From NCBI RefSeq assembly GCF_900107695.1, contig NZ_FNQP01000032.1, positions 1 to 35,680 of the forward strand: 35,680 bases of DNA, written 5' to 3'. Positions within the stretch are counted from its first letter, which is position 1; each line of letters opens with the position of its first letter. Positions 23,878 to 32,097 of this stretch are shown one piece after another. Position numbers and translations under genes: made by a program. Under the pieces are notes generated by a model, which was not told the DNA's origin, searched no databases, and saw only the letters and a program-made list of their open reading frames with translations. Origin of the DNA: Thiothrix caldifontis. GTDB taxonomy: Bacteria; Pseudomonadota; Gammaproteobacteria; Thiotrichales; Thiotrichaceae.

Positions 23878-24863
23878 GTATTTAAAACCTTCCCCTTCTT
23901 CTGCTGCCAAAGCGCCACTACCGCCAGTAACAACAGCGCCGCCCCCAAGGTATGCAAAGTCGCTACCACCAGCGGCAGCGCAAACACCACATTGCTAATC
24001 CCAAGGCTCACCTGCACGATTAACAACACCAGTAATGCATACGGCACAATCCCACATGACACCGAGCGTCGCCGTATTAACCACCACGCCAAGCCCCCCA
24101 GATACAGAAATACCAGCAATGCGCCCAAACGGTGCGTCAAATGAATCGCGGTGCGTGCCGGGTTCTCCAGCGTTCCAAACTCATAATTCACCCCTGCCTG
24201 CCATTCAAAGCTGAATGCCGTGCGGAAATCACTCGCAGGCCACCATTGCCCCTGACACAAGGGGAAATCCACCCCACACGCCACCGCCGCATAATGCGTA
24301 CTCGTCCAGCCGCCCAAGATAATTTGCGCAATCAACAGTAGCAATGCCCCCAGCGCCCAGCTACGCACCGCACCAATGCTGCCATACAGCGTTGAAAAAC
24401 GCGGCACATGCCGTTGCAGCCACAGCCACCACAACAATGCCAAGGTGGTAAACCCACCCAGCAAATGCGCCGTCACCACGGGCGGACTCAGCAAATGCGT
24501 CACCGTCCACATCCCCAACGCTGCCTGAAACATAACCGTCGCCAGCAACAACGTCGGAATCCAGATACTCGCCTCAAAATAACGCCGAAACCTTACACGC
24601 AATACAAACAGCACCAAGATCAACACACCCAACATCCCTGCTGCGTAGCGGTGAACCATCTCCTTCCATGCCTTTGCGTGTTCCAGCGGACGCTCAAACT
24701 GATTAGCATCCACCTGCTCCGGCACGCCCACATGCCCGTAACAGCCCGGCCAATCAGGGCAACCCAAGCCCGCATCCGACAAGCGCGTATACGCCCCCAG
24801 CACAATCACCAACAACGCCAGCCCTAACGTCAACGACAGCAAGATCGAATAGGTTTTTTGCAT
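23874..24863 (-). CDS. ctaA: Heme A synthase (CtaA/COX15)
   Basis: CtaA oxidises heme O to heme A, the cofactor of aa3-type cytochrome oxidase. The 329-residue inner-membrane protein has about eight hydrophobic helices and the COX15 signatures GAYTRLSDAGLGCPDWPGCYG (cut: GLGCPDWPGC) near the N-terminus, the extracytoplasmic cysteines VACGVDFPLCQGQWWP, and the heme-binding histidines in MVHRYAAGM, VTAHLLGG, IHLTHRLGA and LHTLGAALL. It is 6 bases after the TlpA-like gene on the same strand and divergent from the cox operon, which needs its product. Confidence 0.95.
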   Translation of the reverse strand: MQKTYSILLSLTLGLALLVIVLGAYTRLSDAGLGCPDWPGCYGHVGVPEQVDANQFERPLEHAKAWKEMVHRYAAGMLGVLILVLFVLRVRFRRYFEASIWIPTLLLATVMFQAALGMWTVTHLLSPPVVTAHLLGGFTTLALLWWLWLQRHVPRFSTLYGSIGAVRSWALGALLLLIAQIILGGWTSTHYAAVACGVDFPLCQGQWWPASDFRTAFSFEWQAGVNYEFGTLENPARTAIHLTHRLGALLVFLYLGGLAWWLIRRRSVSCGIVPYALLVLLIVQVSLGISNVVFALPLVVATLHTLGAALLLLAVVALWQQKKGKVLNT

Positions 24864-24869
24864 AAATGA

Positions 24870-25370
24870 CTACCGTTGAATGAATGAGGCAGAAATAGGT
24901 TTCTCAAGCATAGTACGCATTTCAGCCAGCGTTAGCTTTCCCTTGGTTTGGTACAGAATGTTGCCCTTGGCATCCACCAAATGATGGCTGGGCACGACCA
25001 AATCGGGCGCAAATTGCCGCGCCGCTTGCCCATCCAAATCCAAGGCCACCGGCAACGTCAATTGCAGTGTGGTTTGCACATCCAACACGGTATTCGGCGG
25101 GTCTGTTGGCAATGCCACTGCCACCACTTGCACCCGTTCGGCATATTCACGCTGCAAAGCCTCCAACGCAGGCAGCTCTTTCACACAAATAGTGCAACTG
25201 GTCGACCACACGTTCACCCAAGTCAACTTACCGTTCATATCAGGAATATGGGCTTTTTCCCCACTCAACAGCGGCAATGTTAAGGGCGTAACTATTGGTT
25301 CACTGCAACCTATTAACAGCGCCCCCCCTAAAACCACGGTGTATTTAAGCTTATTACCAATTACTAACAT
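24870..25370 (-). CDS. TlpA-like thiol-disulfide oxidoreductase lipoprotein
   Basis: From the ATG at 25370 the protein has 166 residues. A lipoprotein signal ends LLIGC (Cys22). A thioredoxin fold follows, with WSTSCTIC (redox Cys59 and Cys62) in the TlpA-type position and the cis-Pro in VVPSHHLVD. It should act in the periplasm; next to ctaA it may reduce or metallate oxidase or heme-handling partners, an inference from context. The start is uncertain: the ATG lacks a clear ribosome-binding site, and a TTG at 25406 would add 12 residues but falls inside the FNR-like palindrome. The longer form is judged less likely. Confidence 0.82.
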   Translation of the reverse strand: MLVIGNKLKYTVVLGGALLIGCSEPIVTPLTLPLLSGEKAHIPDMNGKLTWVNVWSTSCTICVKELPALEALQREYAERVQVVAVALPTDPPNTVLDVQTTLQLTLPVALDLDGQAARQFAPDLVVPSHHLVDAKGNILYQTKGKLTLAEMRTMLEKPISASFIQR

Positions 25371-25392
25371 ATTGAATGTTTTACAATTTTCA

Positions 25393-25406
25393 ATGATAAA
25401 TATCAA
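25393..25406. promoter_or_regulatory. FNR/Anr-like box in the ctaA-cox divergent region
   Basis: Minus strand reads TTGATATTTATCAT, 9 of 10 conserved positions of the FNR-family consensus TTGAT-N4-ATCAA. On the plus strand a TATTAT -10 candidate follows at 25418-25423; the box would then overlap the -35, which would suit repression of the cox operon at low oxygen. The regulator is inferred from the motif only. Confidence 0.45.
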
Positions 25407-25431
25407 AAACTAGGATATATTATTTTCATCC

Positions 25432-25447
25432 TGTGTGAAATCACACA
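25432..25447. promoter_or_regulatory. Perfect palindrome TGTGTGA-AA-TCACACA, candidate operator
   Basis: TGTGTGAAATCACACA has exact 7-base arms around two bases and lies between the divergent TlpA-like and DUF2244 genes, about 35 bases before the latter. It contains TGTGA and TCACA as in CRP sites, but with 2 instead of 6 bases between, so a different dimeric regulator (for example GntR-like) is more likely. Confidence 0.45.
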
Positions 25448-25481
25448 TTTCCATGGCTTAGCCAAGACGGGTGGAACGGTT

Positions 25482-25979
25482 TTGGTAACGACAACCAGCA
25501 ACCTCAGCACGGAATGCCGCACCTTTGAAGTGCGCCCGAACCGCTCATTGTCCCGCGAGGGCATGATTGTGTTCTTCCTCGTGGTTGCGGCACTTACCTT
25601 GCTCGTCACCGTGCGGTTCTTATTATTGGGTGCATGGTTAATCTTGCCATTCGCCCTGCTCGAAATAGCGGTGCTAGGCGTCAGCCTGTACCTGTTTGAA
25701 CGTGCCTCGCGTTACTCTGAGACCATTCAGATAGCGCCTGACAGCATCTTAATTACGACCCGCAGCGGGGTAGACATATTGCGCGAATACCGCTTGCAGC
25801 CGTACTGGGTGAATATTGCACTCCAGCGCGACCCGCATCACTGGTATCCCAGCAAATTGCTGTTACGTTCGCACGGGGAATGCATTGAAATCGGCGCGTG
25901 CCTAACCAATGCCGACCGCAAAACGCTCGCAAACACCATAACAAACGCCTTGGAGAGTTGCCGCAAGACAACACACTGA
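25482..25979 (+). CDS. DUF2244 membrane protein
   Basis: The 165-residue protein has two adjacent hydrophobic helices (about residues 28-70) between an N-terminal PNRSLSREGM segment and a C-terminal soluble half with WVNIALQRD and LLLRSHGECIEIGACLT. This is the pattern of DUF2244 proteins, which regularly sit in front of coxB in Proteobacteria and are thought to belong to oxidase biogenesis, with no proven function. Translation probably starts at the TTG at 25482 because no in-frame ATG is well placed. CoxB begins 27 bases after its stop, so it is the first gene of the cox operon. Confidence 0.8.
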   Translation: MVTTTSNLSTECRTFEVRPNRSLSREGMIVFFLVVAALTLLVTVRFLLLGAWLILPFALLEIAVLGVSLYLFERASRYSETIQIAPDSILITTRSGVDILREYRLQPYWVNIALQRDPHHWYPSKLLLRSHGECIEIGACLTNADRKTLANTITNALESCRKTTH

Positions 25980-26006
25980 CCACCCCGCTTCATGTTAGGA
26001 GGAAAC

Positions 26007-27137
26007 ATGCTGCCTAGAAGAGATAAATGCTTATCCGCCCTGTTCATTACTGGGGGAGCTTGGTTATTCAGCAGCATGGCGCACGCCGCCTACGAATACA
26101 ACCTCACCCCGCCCGCTTCGACACTCACCCAAGAAATCTTCGACTTGCACATGCTCACCACCATTGTCGGCACCATCATTATGGCGTTGGTGACGGGCAT
26201 GATTATTTACGCACTGATTAACTTTCGCCATGCAAAAGGCGCGATTCCCGATCAGGAATTCCATAACGGTTGGTTTGGGCGCTGGGCATGGGTACTCGTA
26301 CCAGTGATTGTATTGAGTATCGACTTGACCATTGCCAGTTCCGCCTCGTCGACCCTCAACTCGGTCGAATCCCACGATAAAGCCGATGTCACCGTCAAAG
26401 TCATAGGCTCGCAGTGGAAGTGGACGTATGAATACATGGACGATGACATTAAAATCGTCAGCAACCTCAAAAAGCTCGAACCCACCGACCCGCTCTACCT
26501 GCGGGATGTCGATGACCCGCTGGTATTGCCCACCGGCAAGCGGGTACGTTTCCTGTTGACCTCCAGCGATGTTTTGCACAACTGGGGTATTGCAGAAATT
26601 GTCCCCAAGAAAATCAATATTCCCGGTTACATCAATGAAACTTGGACGCATATCACCAAAGAAGGCACGTATCGCGGGCAATGTTACGAAAACTGCGGCA
26701 CAGGTCACGCTTTCATGCCTGCGGTAGTACGGGCGGTTTCCCCGACCGAATACGAGCAATGGAAAGTCGCCCGCAAAGCCCAGCAAGCCCAAGCGGCGGC
26801 GGAAGCTTCTGCTGACAAGGTGTGGGCAAAAGCCGAATTGATGGCAAAAGGTGAAGAGGTCTACACCAAAAACTGCTTAGCCTGCCACCAAGCCAATGGA
26901 CAAGGTTTACCCGGTGTATTCCCCGCCTTAGCAGGCAGCAAAATTGCCAACAACACCGCCGCCCTCGCTGATCACATTGCGATTGTGGTGAAAGGCAAAG
27001 CGGGCACGGCAATGGCGGCATGGGGGCCACAATTAAACGATCTGGACATTGCCGCTGTGGTGACTTACGAGCGTAATGCTTGGGGCAATACAGCGGGTGA
27101 ATTGGTACAACCTAAAGATATAAAAGCAGCACGCTAA
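26007..27137 (+). CDS. coxB: Cytochrome c oxidase subunit II with fused cytochrome c domain
   Basis: CoxB accepts electrons from cytochrome c and passes them through CuA to subunit I. The 376-residue protein has a signal peptide (about 1-27), two membrane helices (about 48-70 and 92-112), and the CuA site with His191, Cys226, Glu228, Cys230, His234 and Met237 (GQCYENCGTGHAFM). A C-terminal class I cytochrome c follows, with CLACH (290-294) and a distal Met region. The fused heme domain makes it a caa3-type subunit II. The ATG at 26007 is preceded by AGGAGGAAAC, so the ATG 15 bases upstream is rejected. Confidence 0.97.
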   Translation: MLPRRDKCLSALFITGGAWLFSSMAHAAYEYNLTPPASTLTQEIFDLHMLTTIVGTIIMALVTGMIIYALINFRHAKGAIPDQEFHNGWFGRWAWVLVPVIVLSIDLTIASSASSTLNSVESHDKADVTVKVIGSQWKWTYEYMDDDIKIVSNLKKLEPTDPLYLRDVDDPLVLPTGKRVRFLLTSSDVLHNWGIAEIVPKKINIPGYINETWTHITKEGTYRGQCYENCGTGHAFMPAVVRAVSPTEYEQWKVARKAQQAQAAAEASADKVWAKAELMAKGEEVYTKNCLACHQANGQGLPGVFPALAGSKIANNTAALADHIAIVVKGKAGTAMAAWGPQLNDLDIAAVVTYERNAWGNTAGELVQPKDIKAAR

Positions 27138-27156
27138 TTGCTGAGGAGGAATTTTC

Positions 27157-28767
27157 ATGAGTGTAGCCACCACACACGACCATCATCATGACCACCACGG
27201 CCCGCCGCGCGGCTGGCAACGCTGGGTATACAGCACCAACCACAAAGACATTGGCACGATGTATTTGTTTTTTGCCTTGTTTATGCTGTTTTTTGGCGGT
27301 GCAATGGCGATGTACATCCGCGCTGAATTGTTCATGCCGGGGGTGCAGCTTGCCAGCCCTGACTTTTACAACAATATGGTGACCGACCACGCGCTGGTGA
27401 TGGTATTCGGGATGGTCATGCCAGCCGCCGCAGGCATGGCCAACTGGATGATTCCGATGATGATCGGCGCACCTGATATGGCCTTACCGCGCTTGAATAA
27501 CTTGAGTTTTTGGCTGTTACCAGCGGCGGCTATTTTGCTGATGCTCTCCATCGTCGCCCCTTACATTTTTCCTGATGGCGGCACACCCGTGAATACCGGC
27601 TGGACGTTGCTTCCCCCGCTGTCGGTGCAAAACGGAATTGGCATGGATTTCACGATTTTTGCCATCCACACCTTGGGGGTGTCGTCCATTCTTGCTTCCA
27701 TCAATATCGTGACCACGATTTTGAATATGCGAGCACCTGGCATGACCATGATGAAAATGCCGCTGTTTGTGTGGGCATGGTTTTTCACCGCGCTATTGCT
27801 GATTGCGGTTATGCCGGTGTTGGCAGGTGCCGTCACCATGTTGCTGTTTGATCGGCACTTTGGAACCTCATTCTTTGATGCGGCGGGCGGTGGCGACCCG
27901 ATTTTGTTCCAGCATTTGTTCTGGTTCTTTGGGCATCCTGAAGTGTATGTATTGTTGCTGCCGTCTATCGGGGTGTTGGGTTTGGTCATTCCGACGTTTG
28001 CGCGTAAGCCGTTGTTTGGCTACAAAGCGCTGGTGTATGGCATGGGCGTGTTAGCGGCGCTGGGCATGGTGGTGTGGGCGCATCACCAGTACACCATCGG
28101 CATGTCCTTGGTGGCGACGAATTACTTCATGATTGGCACGATCCTGATTTCGATTCCGGTCGGGCTGATGTTGATGAATTTCATTTTCACCATGTGGCGC
28201 GGCTCGATGACGTTTGAAACGCCGATGTTGTTTGGAATTGCCATCATCCTCATGTTCTCGTTTGCGGGGGTAACGGGGGTGATGTTGGCGGTAGTGCCTG
28301 CCGATATGCAATACCATGACACCATGTTCGTGGTGGCGCATTTTCACTATGCTTTGATTCCGGGAGCGGTATTTGGCTTGTATGCAGGCGTGTTTTACTG
28401 GCTGCCGAAATGGACGGGGCATATGTATAACGAGCGTCTTGGGCAGATTTTCTTCTGGTGGACGACGATTTCGTTCAACCTGACCTTCTTCCCGCAACAT
28501 TTCTCTGGGTTGGCGGGAATGCCTCGGCGCATCGTGGATTACAGCATCCAATACACCGAATTCAACATGATTTCGAGCATTGGCGGGTTCCTGTTTGGAC
28601 TGTCCCACCTGCTATTTTTGTTCATCATTATTCAGACGATTCGCGGCGGGGCAAAAGCACCAGCGAAACCGTGGGAAGGTTCACAAATCGGTACACCGGG
28701 ATTGGAATGGACACTGCCTTCACCGCCACCGTTCCACAGTTTTACCGAAGCGCCGGTGATTAAATAA
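27157..28767 (+). CDS. coxA: Cytochrome c oxidase subunit I
   Basis: CoxA is the catalytic heme-copper subunit that reduces oxygen to water and pumps protons. The 536-residue protein has about twelve helices. Visible ligands and marks are TDHALVMVFGMVMPA (low-spin heme His), WFFGHPEVYVLLLP (CuB His and the cross-linked Tyr), WAHHQYTIG (the other CuB His pair) and VVAHFHYAL (heme a3 and heme a His). A His-rich N-terminus (DHHHDHHG) is unusual but seen in some homologues. AGGAGGAATTTTC precedes the ATG. It follows coxB by 19 bases and its stop overlaps the next small gene. Confidence 0.98.
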   Translation: MSVATTHDHHHDHHGPPRGWQRWVYSTNHKDIGTMYLFFALFMLFFGGAMAMYIRAELFMPGVQLASPDFYNNMVTDHALVMVFGMVMPAAAGMANWMIPMMIGAPDMALPRLNNLSFWLLPAAAILLMLSIVAPYIFPDGGTPVNTGWTLLPPLSVQNGIGMDFTIFAIHTLGVSSILASINIVTTILNMRAPGMTMMKMPLFVWAWFFTALLLIAVMPVLAGAVTMLLFDRHFGTSFFDAAGGGDPILFQHLFWFFGHPEVYVLLLPSIGVLGLVIPTFARKPLFGYKALVYGMGVLAALGMVVWAHHQYTIGMSLVATNYFMIGTILISIPVGLMLMNFIFTMWRGSMTFETPMLFGIAIILMFSFAGVTGVMLAVVPADMQYHDTMFVVAHFHYALIPGAVFGLYAGVFYWLPKWTGHMYNERLGQIFFWWTTISFNLTFFPQHFSGLAGMPRRIVDYSIQYTEFNMISSIGGFLFGLSHLLFLFIIIQTIRGGAKAPAKPWEGSQIGTPGLEWTLPSPPPFHSFTEAPVIK

Positions 28768-28904
28768 TGAAAGCACCAGACGACGACAAATTGCGTAAAG
28801 CGAATCTGCGGGTAGCGATTATTCTCGGCATTATCGCGGGATTAGCACTGCTGTACTCCTTCATCTACCTGCCCAAAGTATTGAGCGGTGGGGTTGTGCC
28901 ATGA
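28767..28904 (+). CDS. 45-residue single-helix protein between coxA and ctaG
   Basis: A 45-codon gene begins at the ATG overlapping the coxA stop (TAATG) and ends in an ATGA overlap with ctaG. The product has a charged N-terminus (MKAPDDDKLRKANLR) and one membrane helix (VAIILGIIAGLALLYSFIYL). Small proteins of this shape between coxA and ctaG are annotated in other Proteobacteria as cytochrome oxidase small assembly proteins. The double overlap makes translation very likely; the exact role is inferred from position. Confidence 0.75.
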   Translation: MKAPDDDKLRKANLRVAIILGIIAGLALLYSFIYLPKVLSGGVVP

Positions 28905-29515
28905 ACGACGCACCCCTGAACCGCGCAGAACTGACTGCTGCCAAAAACAAGACGGTGACACGCCGCTTGTTTTTGGTGGTGTTGGGGATGTTCGGTTTTG
29001 GGTTTGCGATGGTTCCCCTTTACCGCTTGGCGTGCGAAGTCGGGGGAATCAATGGGGTAGCTGGCACACCCGCAGGGCGCGTGGCAGATACCGCTGCCAT
29101 CCCTAAGCCGGTGGATACCAGCCGCGTGATCACGGTGCAATTGGATGCCACGGTAAACACCGGGTTGCCGTGGGAATTTCGCCCGTTGGTGAAACAAATC
29201 CAAGTGCATCCGGGGGAAAAGGTAGCGGTGAGCTATTACGCCAAAAACCTGTCGGATCAGCCGATTACGGGGCAAGCCGTGCCGGGCATTACCCCTTGGC
29301 AGGTCACGCAACATTTCAGCAAGATCGAGTGTTTTTGTTTCACCCAACAGGTGTTGCAACCCGGTGAGGCCAAGGAAATGCCGGTGTATTTCACCATTGA
29401 CCCAGCCGTGGATAAGCAATACGCCACCGTCACCTTGTCTTATACCTTTATGAATACTGAGCGTGATTACACCCTGACACCCGCGCAACACGCGGCAATG
29501 AATACCAGCCATTGA
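28901..29515 (+). CDS. ctaG: Cytochrome c oxidase assembly protein CtaG (COX11)
   Basis: CtaG inserts copper into the CuB site of subunit I. The 204-residue protein has one N-terminal membrane helix (about residues 21-40), the conserved MVPLYRLACEVGG segment with Cys45, and the copper-binding motif KIECFCFTQQ with Cys144 and Cys146 in the periplasmic domain. Its ATG overlaps the stop of the 45-residue gene, and coxC follows after 10 bases, giving the order coxB-coxA-small protein-ctaG-coxC found in many Proteobacteria. Confidence 0.97.
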   Translation: MNDAPLNRAELTAAKNKTVTRRLFLVVLGMFGFGFAMVPLYRLACEVGGINGVAGTPAGRVADTAAIPKPVDTSRVITVQLDATVNTGLPWEFRPLVKQIQVHPGEKVAVSYYAKNLSDQPITGQAVPGITPWQVTQHFSKIECFCFTQQVLQPGEAKEMPVYFTIDPAVDKQYATVTLSYTFMNTERDYTLTPAQHAAMNTSH

Positions 29516-29525
29516 AGGAGCCAGC

Positions 29526-30425
29526 ATGAGCACACAGGCGGATACCCACACGGATAACGCAGCGTATTACATCCCCGAACCCAGCCGCTGGCCGATTATT
29601 GCGGTGTTTGGCATGTTCATGCTGTTTTTTGGGCTGGTGTTAAGCATCAATAAGATGAGCTTGGCAGGCAGCCTGATCATGGTGACCGGCTTTGCGGTAC
29701 TGGCGCATTTGATGCACGGCTGGTTTGGCGCGGTGATTGATGAAAACTTGAGTGGCAAATACAACGGGCAGGTTGACCGCTCTTTCCGCCAAGGCATGTT
29801 CTGGTTCATTACCTCCGAAGCGGCGTTCTTTGTGACGTTTTTTGGCTGCTTGTTTTACTTGCGCAATATTACCCTGCCTTGGCTGGGCGGTGATGGGCAA
29901 TTAGCCACCTCCAATATCCTGTGGGAAGGTTTTCAATACAACTGGCCGTTGCTCAACTTGCCGGATGCGGATACCACCAAATACGTACCCGCCAAAGAAG
30001 CGATGGGGCCGTGGGGTTTGCCACTGCTGAATACCATTATTTTGCTGTCCAGCGGTGTCACATTGACGTGGGCGCATTGGGGCTTGAAAAAAGGCAACAA
30101 TACGCAACTGGTTCGCGGTTTGATCATGACCATTACGCTGGGGACAATCTTCTTTTTCGTGCAAGGCTATGAATACTGGCACGCGCATCATGCGATGGAT
30201 TTGACTCTGAACTCTGGGGTGTATGGCTCAACGTTTTACATGCTAACCGGCTTTCACGGGCTGCATGTCACCATCGGGACGATTATGCTGATCGTGATTG
30301 CGGTACGCAGCGCCCGCCACCATTTCACCGAACACAATCACTTCGCGTTTGAAGCGGTTGCGTGGTATTGGCACTTCGTCGACGTGGTGTGGATTGCGCT
30401 GTTTATTTTCGTGTATTGGTTGTAA
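29526..30425 (+). CDS. coxC: Cytochrome c oxidase subunit III
   Basis: CoxC binds subunit I and supports stable turnover and proton delivery. The 299-residue protein has seven hydrophobic helices and the subunit III marks WFITSEAAFFVTFF with the conserved Glu, YEYWHAHHAMDL, TGFHGLHVTIGTIML and the C-terminal WYWHFVDVVWIALFIFVYWL end. GAAGGAGCCAGC precedes the ATG. It is the last structural gene of the oxidase; the DUF2909 gene follows on the opposite strand with a 12-base gap. Confidence 0.97.
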   Translation: MSTQADTHTDNAAYYIPEPSRWPIIAVFGMFMLFFGLVLSINKMSLAGSLIMVTGFAVLAHLMHGWFGAVIDENLSGKYNGQVDRSFRQGMFWFITSEAAFFVTFFGCLFYLRNITLPWLGGDGQLATSNILWEGFQYNWPLLNLPDADTTKYVPAKEAMGPWGLPLLNTIILLSSGVTLTWAHWGLKKGNNTQLVRGLIMTITLGTIFFFVQGYEYWHAHHAMDLTLNSGVYGSTFYMLTGFHGLHVTIGTIMLIVIAVRSARHHFTEHNHFAFEAVAWYWHFVDVVWIALFIFVYWL

Positions 30426-30437
30426 TAGCGGGGTTCT

Positions 30438-30647
30438 TCACGGCACGACACCGTGAGGCACGATTTGCCCGGTGAAATAACCGACCATCAATAAACAGAT
30501 GAGGAATACCGAGAGCGCGACCCGCGTGGTCAGGGAGTTCAGAACCCGATTGGATTTGCCGTTATCTTTCGCCAGAAAGAATACACCGGACACGAGGCTG
30601 ATCAGGATCAGAGCCAGATTGATGATAATCAGTACTTTAAACCACAT
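30438..30647 (-). CDS. DUF2909 twin-helix membrane protein
   Basis: The 69-residue protein has two membrane helices (about residues 4-26 and 42-62) joined by a charged loop AKDNGKSNRVLNSLTTRVAL, the pattern of DUF2909 proteins, which occur beside SURF1 in oxidase operons of Gammaproteobacteria. It is on the minus strand inside an otherwise plus-strand cluster. Its ATG (30645-30647) is preceded by GAGGTTCCTC, and this same segment read on the other strand, GAGGAACCTC, serves SURF1. The function is unknown. Confidence 0.85.
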   Translation of the reverse strand: MWFKVLIIINLALILISLVSGVFFLAKDNGKSNRVLNSLTTRVALSVFLICLLMVGYFTGQIVPHGVVP

Positions 30648-30660
30648 GAGGAACCTCGGA

Positions 30661-31428
30661 TTGTTACAGCAGGGTGAAAATACCAGTATAACAGCACGTT
30701 ACCGCTTTCAACCTAGCGTTTTTACCACGCTATTGACGTTGCTATTGGTGGGCATTTTTACAGCTTTATCCGTGTGGCAATACCAACGCGCCGCCTACAA
30801 AACCCAAATGGCGCAAGCGGTCATGCAACAAACCACCCAAGCGCCGCTCAATCTGAATGAGACGAGTGTGGACTGGCCTGCACAACGCTTTCGCCCCGCC
30901 ACTGTCAGTGGTTATTGGGAAGCCGCTAATACGGTCTTGCTGGACAATAGCGTACATCAGGGCAAAGCGGGCTACCATGTGATTACCCCATTACGCATGG
31001 CAAACGGGCAGCATCTACTGGTAAACCGGGGCTGGATTGCCGTAGGCGCTAATCGTCAAATATTGCCCAGTATTCCAACCCCAACAGGTGGCGTAACCCT
31101 AACGGGGACGCTGGAATCACCCCGCTCCAAACCCGTGTTTCTGTTTGGGGATATGGCAGCCGACACTGAAGGCAATCAACGCTGGTTGTATTTGGATATG
31201 GCGCATTTCGCACACAAACTGGGGCATTCGCTTGCACCGTATGTGTTACTGCAAACCTCGGAAAGCGCAGACGGTTTGCGCCGGGATTGGCCTGCTTACA
31301 GCAATACTGCGGGGATGCACATCGGCTATAGCATCCAATGGGGCGCATTTGGGCTGATTGTATTGAGTGCTTATGTGTCGCTGAACCTCCGTAAATACCC
31401 TAGCGTTACTTCCAAGGAAACCCTATGA
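30661..31428 (+). CDS. SURF1 family cytochrome oxidase biogenesis protein
   Basis: SURF1 (Shy1) helps insert heme A into subunit I. The protein has two membrane helices, one near the N-terminus (VFTTLLTLLLVGIFTALSVW) and one at the C-terminus, with the family segments GYHVITPLRM and LLVNRGWIAVG between. It should have about 255 residues from the TTG at 30661, which follows GAGG by 9 bases; an ATG at 30646 would add five residues but overlap the start codon of the divergent DUF2909 gene on the other strand. Its stop overlaps the next start (ATGA). Confidence 0.9.
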   Translation: MLQQGENTSITARYRFQPSVFTTLLTLLLVGIFTALSVWQYQRAAYKTQMAQAVMQQTTQAPLNLNETSVDWPAQRFRPATVSGYWEAANTVLLDNSVHQGKAGYHVITPLRMANGQHLLVNRGWIAVGANRQILPSIPTPTGGVTLTGTLESPRSKPVFLFGDMAADTEGNQRWLYLDMAHFAHKLGHSLAPYVLLQTSESADGLRRDWPAYSNTAGMHIGYSIQWGAFGLIVLSAYVSLNLRKYPSVTSKETL

Positions 31429-32048
31429 CGTCAGCTACTGATACCGCCGTTTCTTCCCCCAAACGCAGCAATCGTACCCTGTGGATTTTGGTGGCGGTGT
31501 GTGCCTTTCCTTACCTAGGTGGTTGGTTGTACTACCAAAATAGGGATGTATTGCCCCTTCCCCTCACCACCAATTACGGCACATTGGTATCGCCCGTGCG
31601 GGCAGTGGGTGAATTACCGCTAGAAAGCCTGAACGGTGCTACGTTCAATACAGTGGATTTGCGCGGCAGTTGGGTATTGGTGACAGTGGCAGATTCAGCG
31701 TGCAACGAACGTTGTCAGAAAAACCTGTATTTCCTGCGCCAAGTGCGGCAAGCAATGGGTAATGAACGCCGCCGTGTCGAGCGTTTGTTGGTATTGACTG
31801 AAACCAGCCAGTTAGCCGCCTTGCAACCGTACTTAGCCGAACACGCGGGAATGCGTATCGCGGTAGGCGCAGCCGATGCTATCCAACACTTGCAGACAGT
31901 GTTGCAAAACCCTAACCCAGTGGCGCAAGACGGTCTTTACATCATCGACCCGCTGGGGAATGTGATGATGTCGTATCCACCGGATTTCAACGGCGAGTTG
32001 ATTATCAAAGATTTACGCCGCCTGCTTAAAGTATCACAGGTGGGGTGA
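31425..32048 (+). CDS. SCO1/SenC-like membrane protein of the oxidase cluster
   Basis: The 207-residue protein has one N-terminal membrane helix (about residues 19-37) and a thioredoxin-like domain outside. SACNERCQKN carries Cys93 and Cys97, spaced like the CxxxC copper site of SCO proteins. The later histidine that completes that site in true SCO proteins is not found: the region reads VAQDGLYIIDPLGN. It may have a thiol-reducing role or bind copper differently. The position after SURF1, with ATGA overlap, places it in oxidase assembly. It does not have the LPPG-type signal of SenC. Confidence 0.8.
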   Translation: MTSATDTAVSSPKRSNRTLWILVAVCAFPYLGGWLYYQNRDVLPLPLTTNYGTLVSPVRAVGELPLESLNGATFNTVDLRGSWVLVTVADSACNERCQKNLYFLRQVRQAMGNERRRVERLLVLTETSQLAALQPYLAEHAGMRIAVGAADAIQHLQTVLQNPNPVAQDGLYIIDPLGNVMMSYPPDFNGELIIKDLRRLLKVSQVG

Positions 32049-32097
32049 GCCAAAGCCACACGGCTGAATTTTAATAAAGTGAAGAGGAGAAAGTGTT

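Noticed and set aside
24408-24827. 139-codon Gln/His/Pro-rich ORF on the plus strand
   Set aside because: It is a complement shadow of ctaA, which has clear COX15 motifs and membrane helices.
26064-26792. 242-codon ORF opposite coxB
   Set aside because: Antisense shadow of a coxB gene that has all CuA ligands; no domain seen.
28051-28608. 185-codon ORF opposite coxA
   Set aside because: Antisense shadow; His/Arg-rich composition reflects the coding strand of coxA.
30436-30462. Hairpin TCACGG...CCGTGA after coxC as a terminator
   Set aside because: It lies inside the end of the DUF2909 coding frame, has a short stem and no T-run, so termination is not supported.
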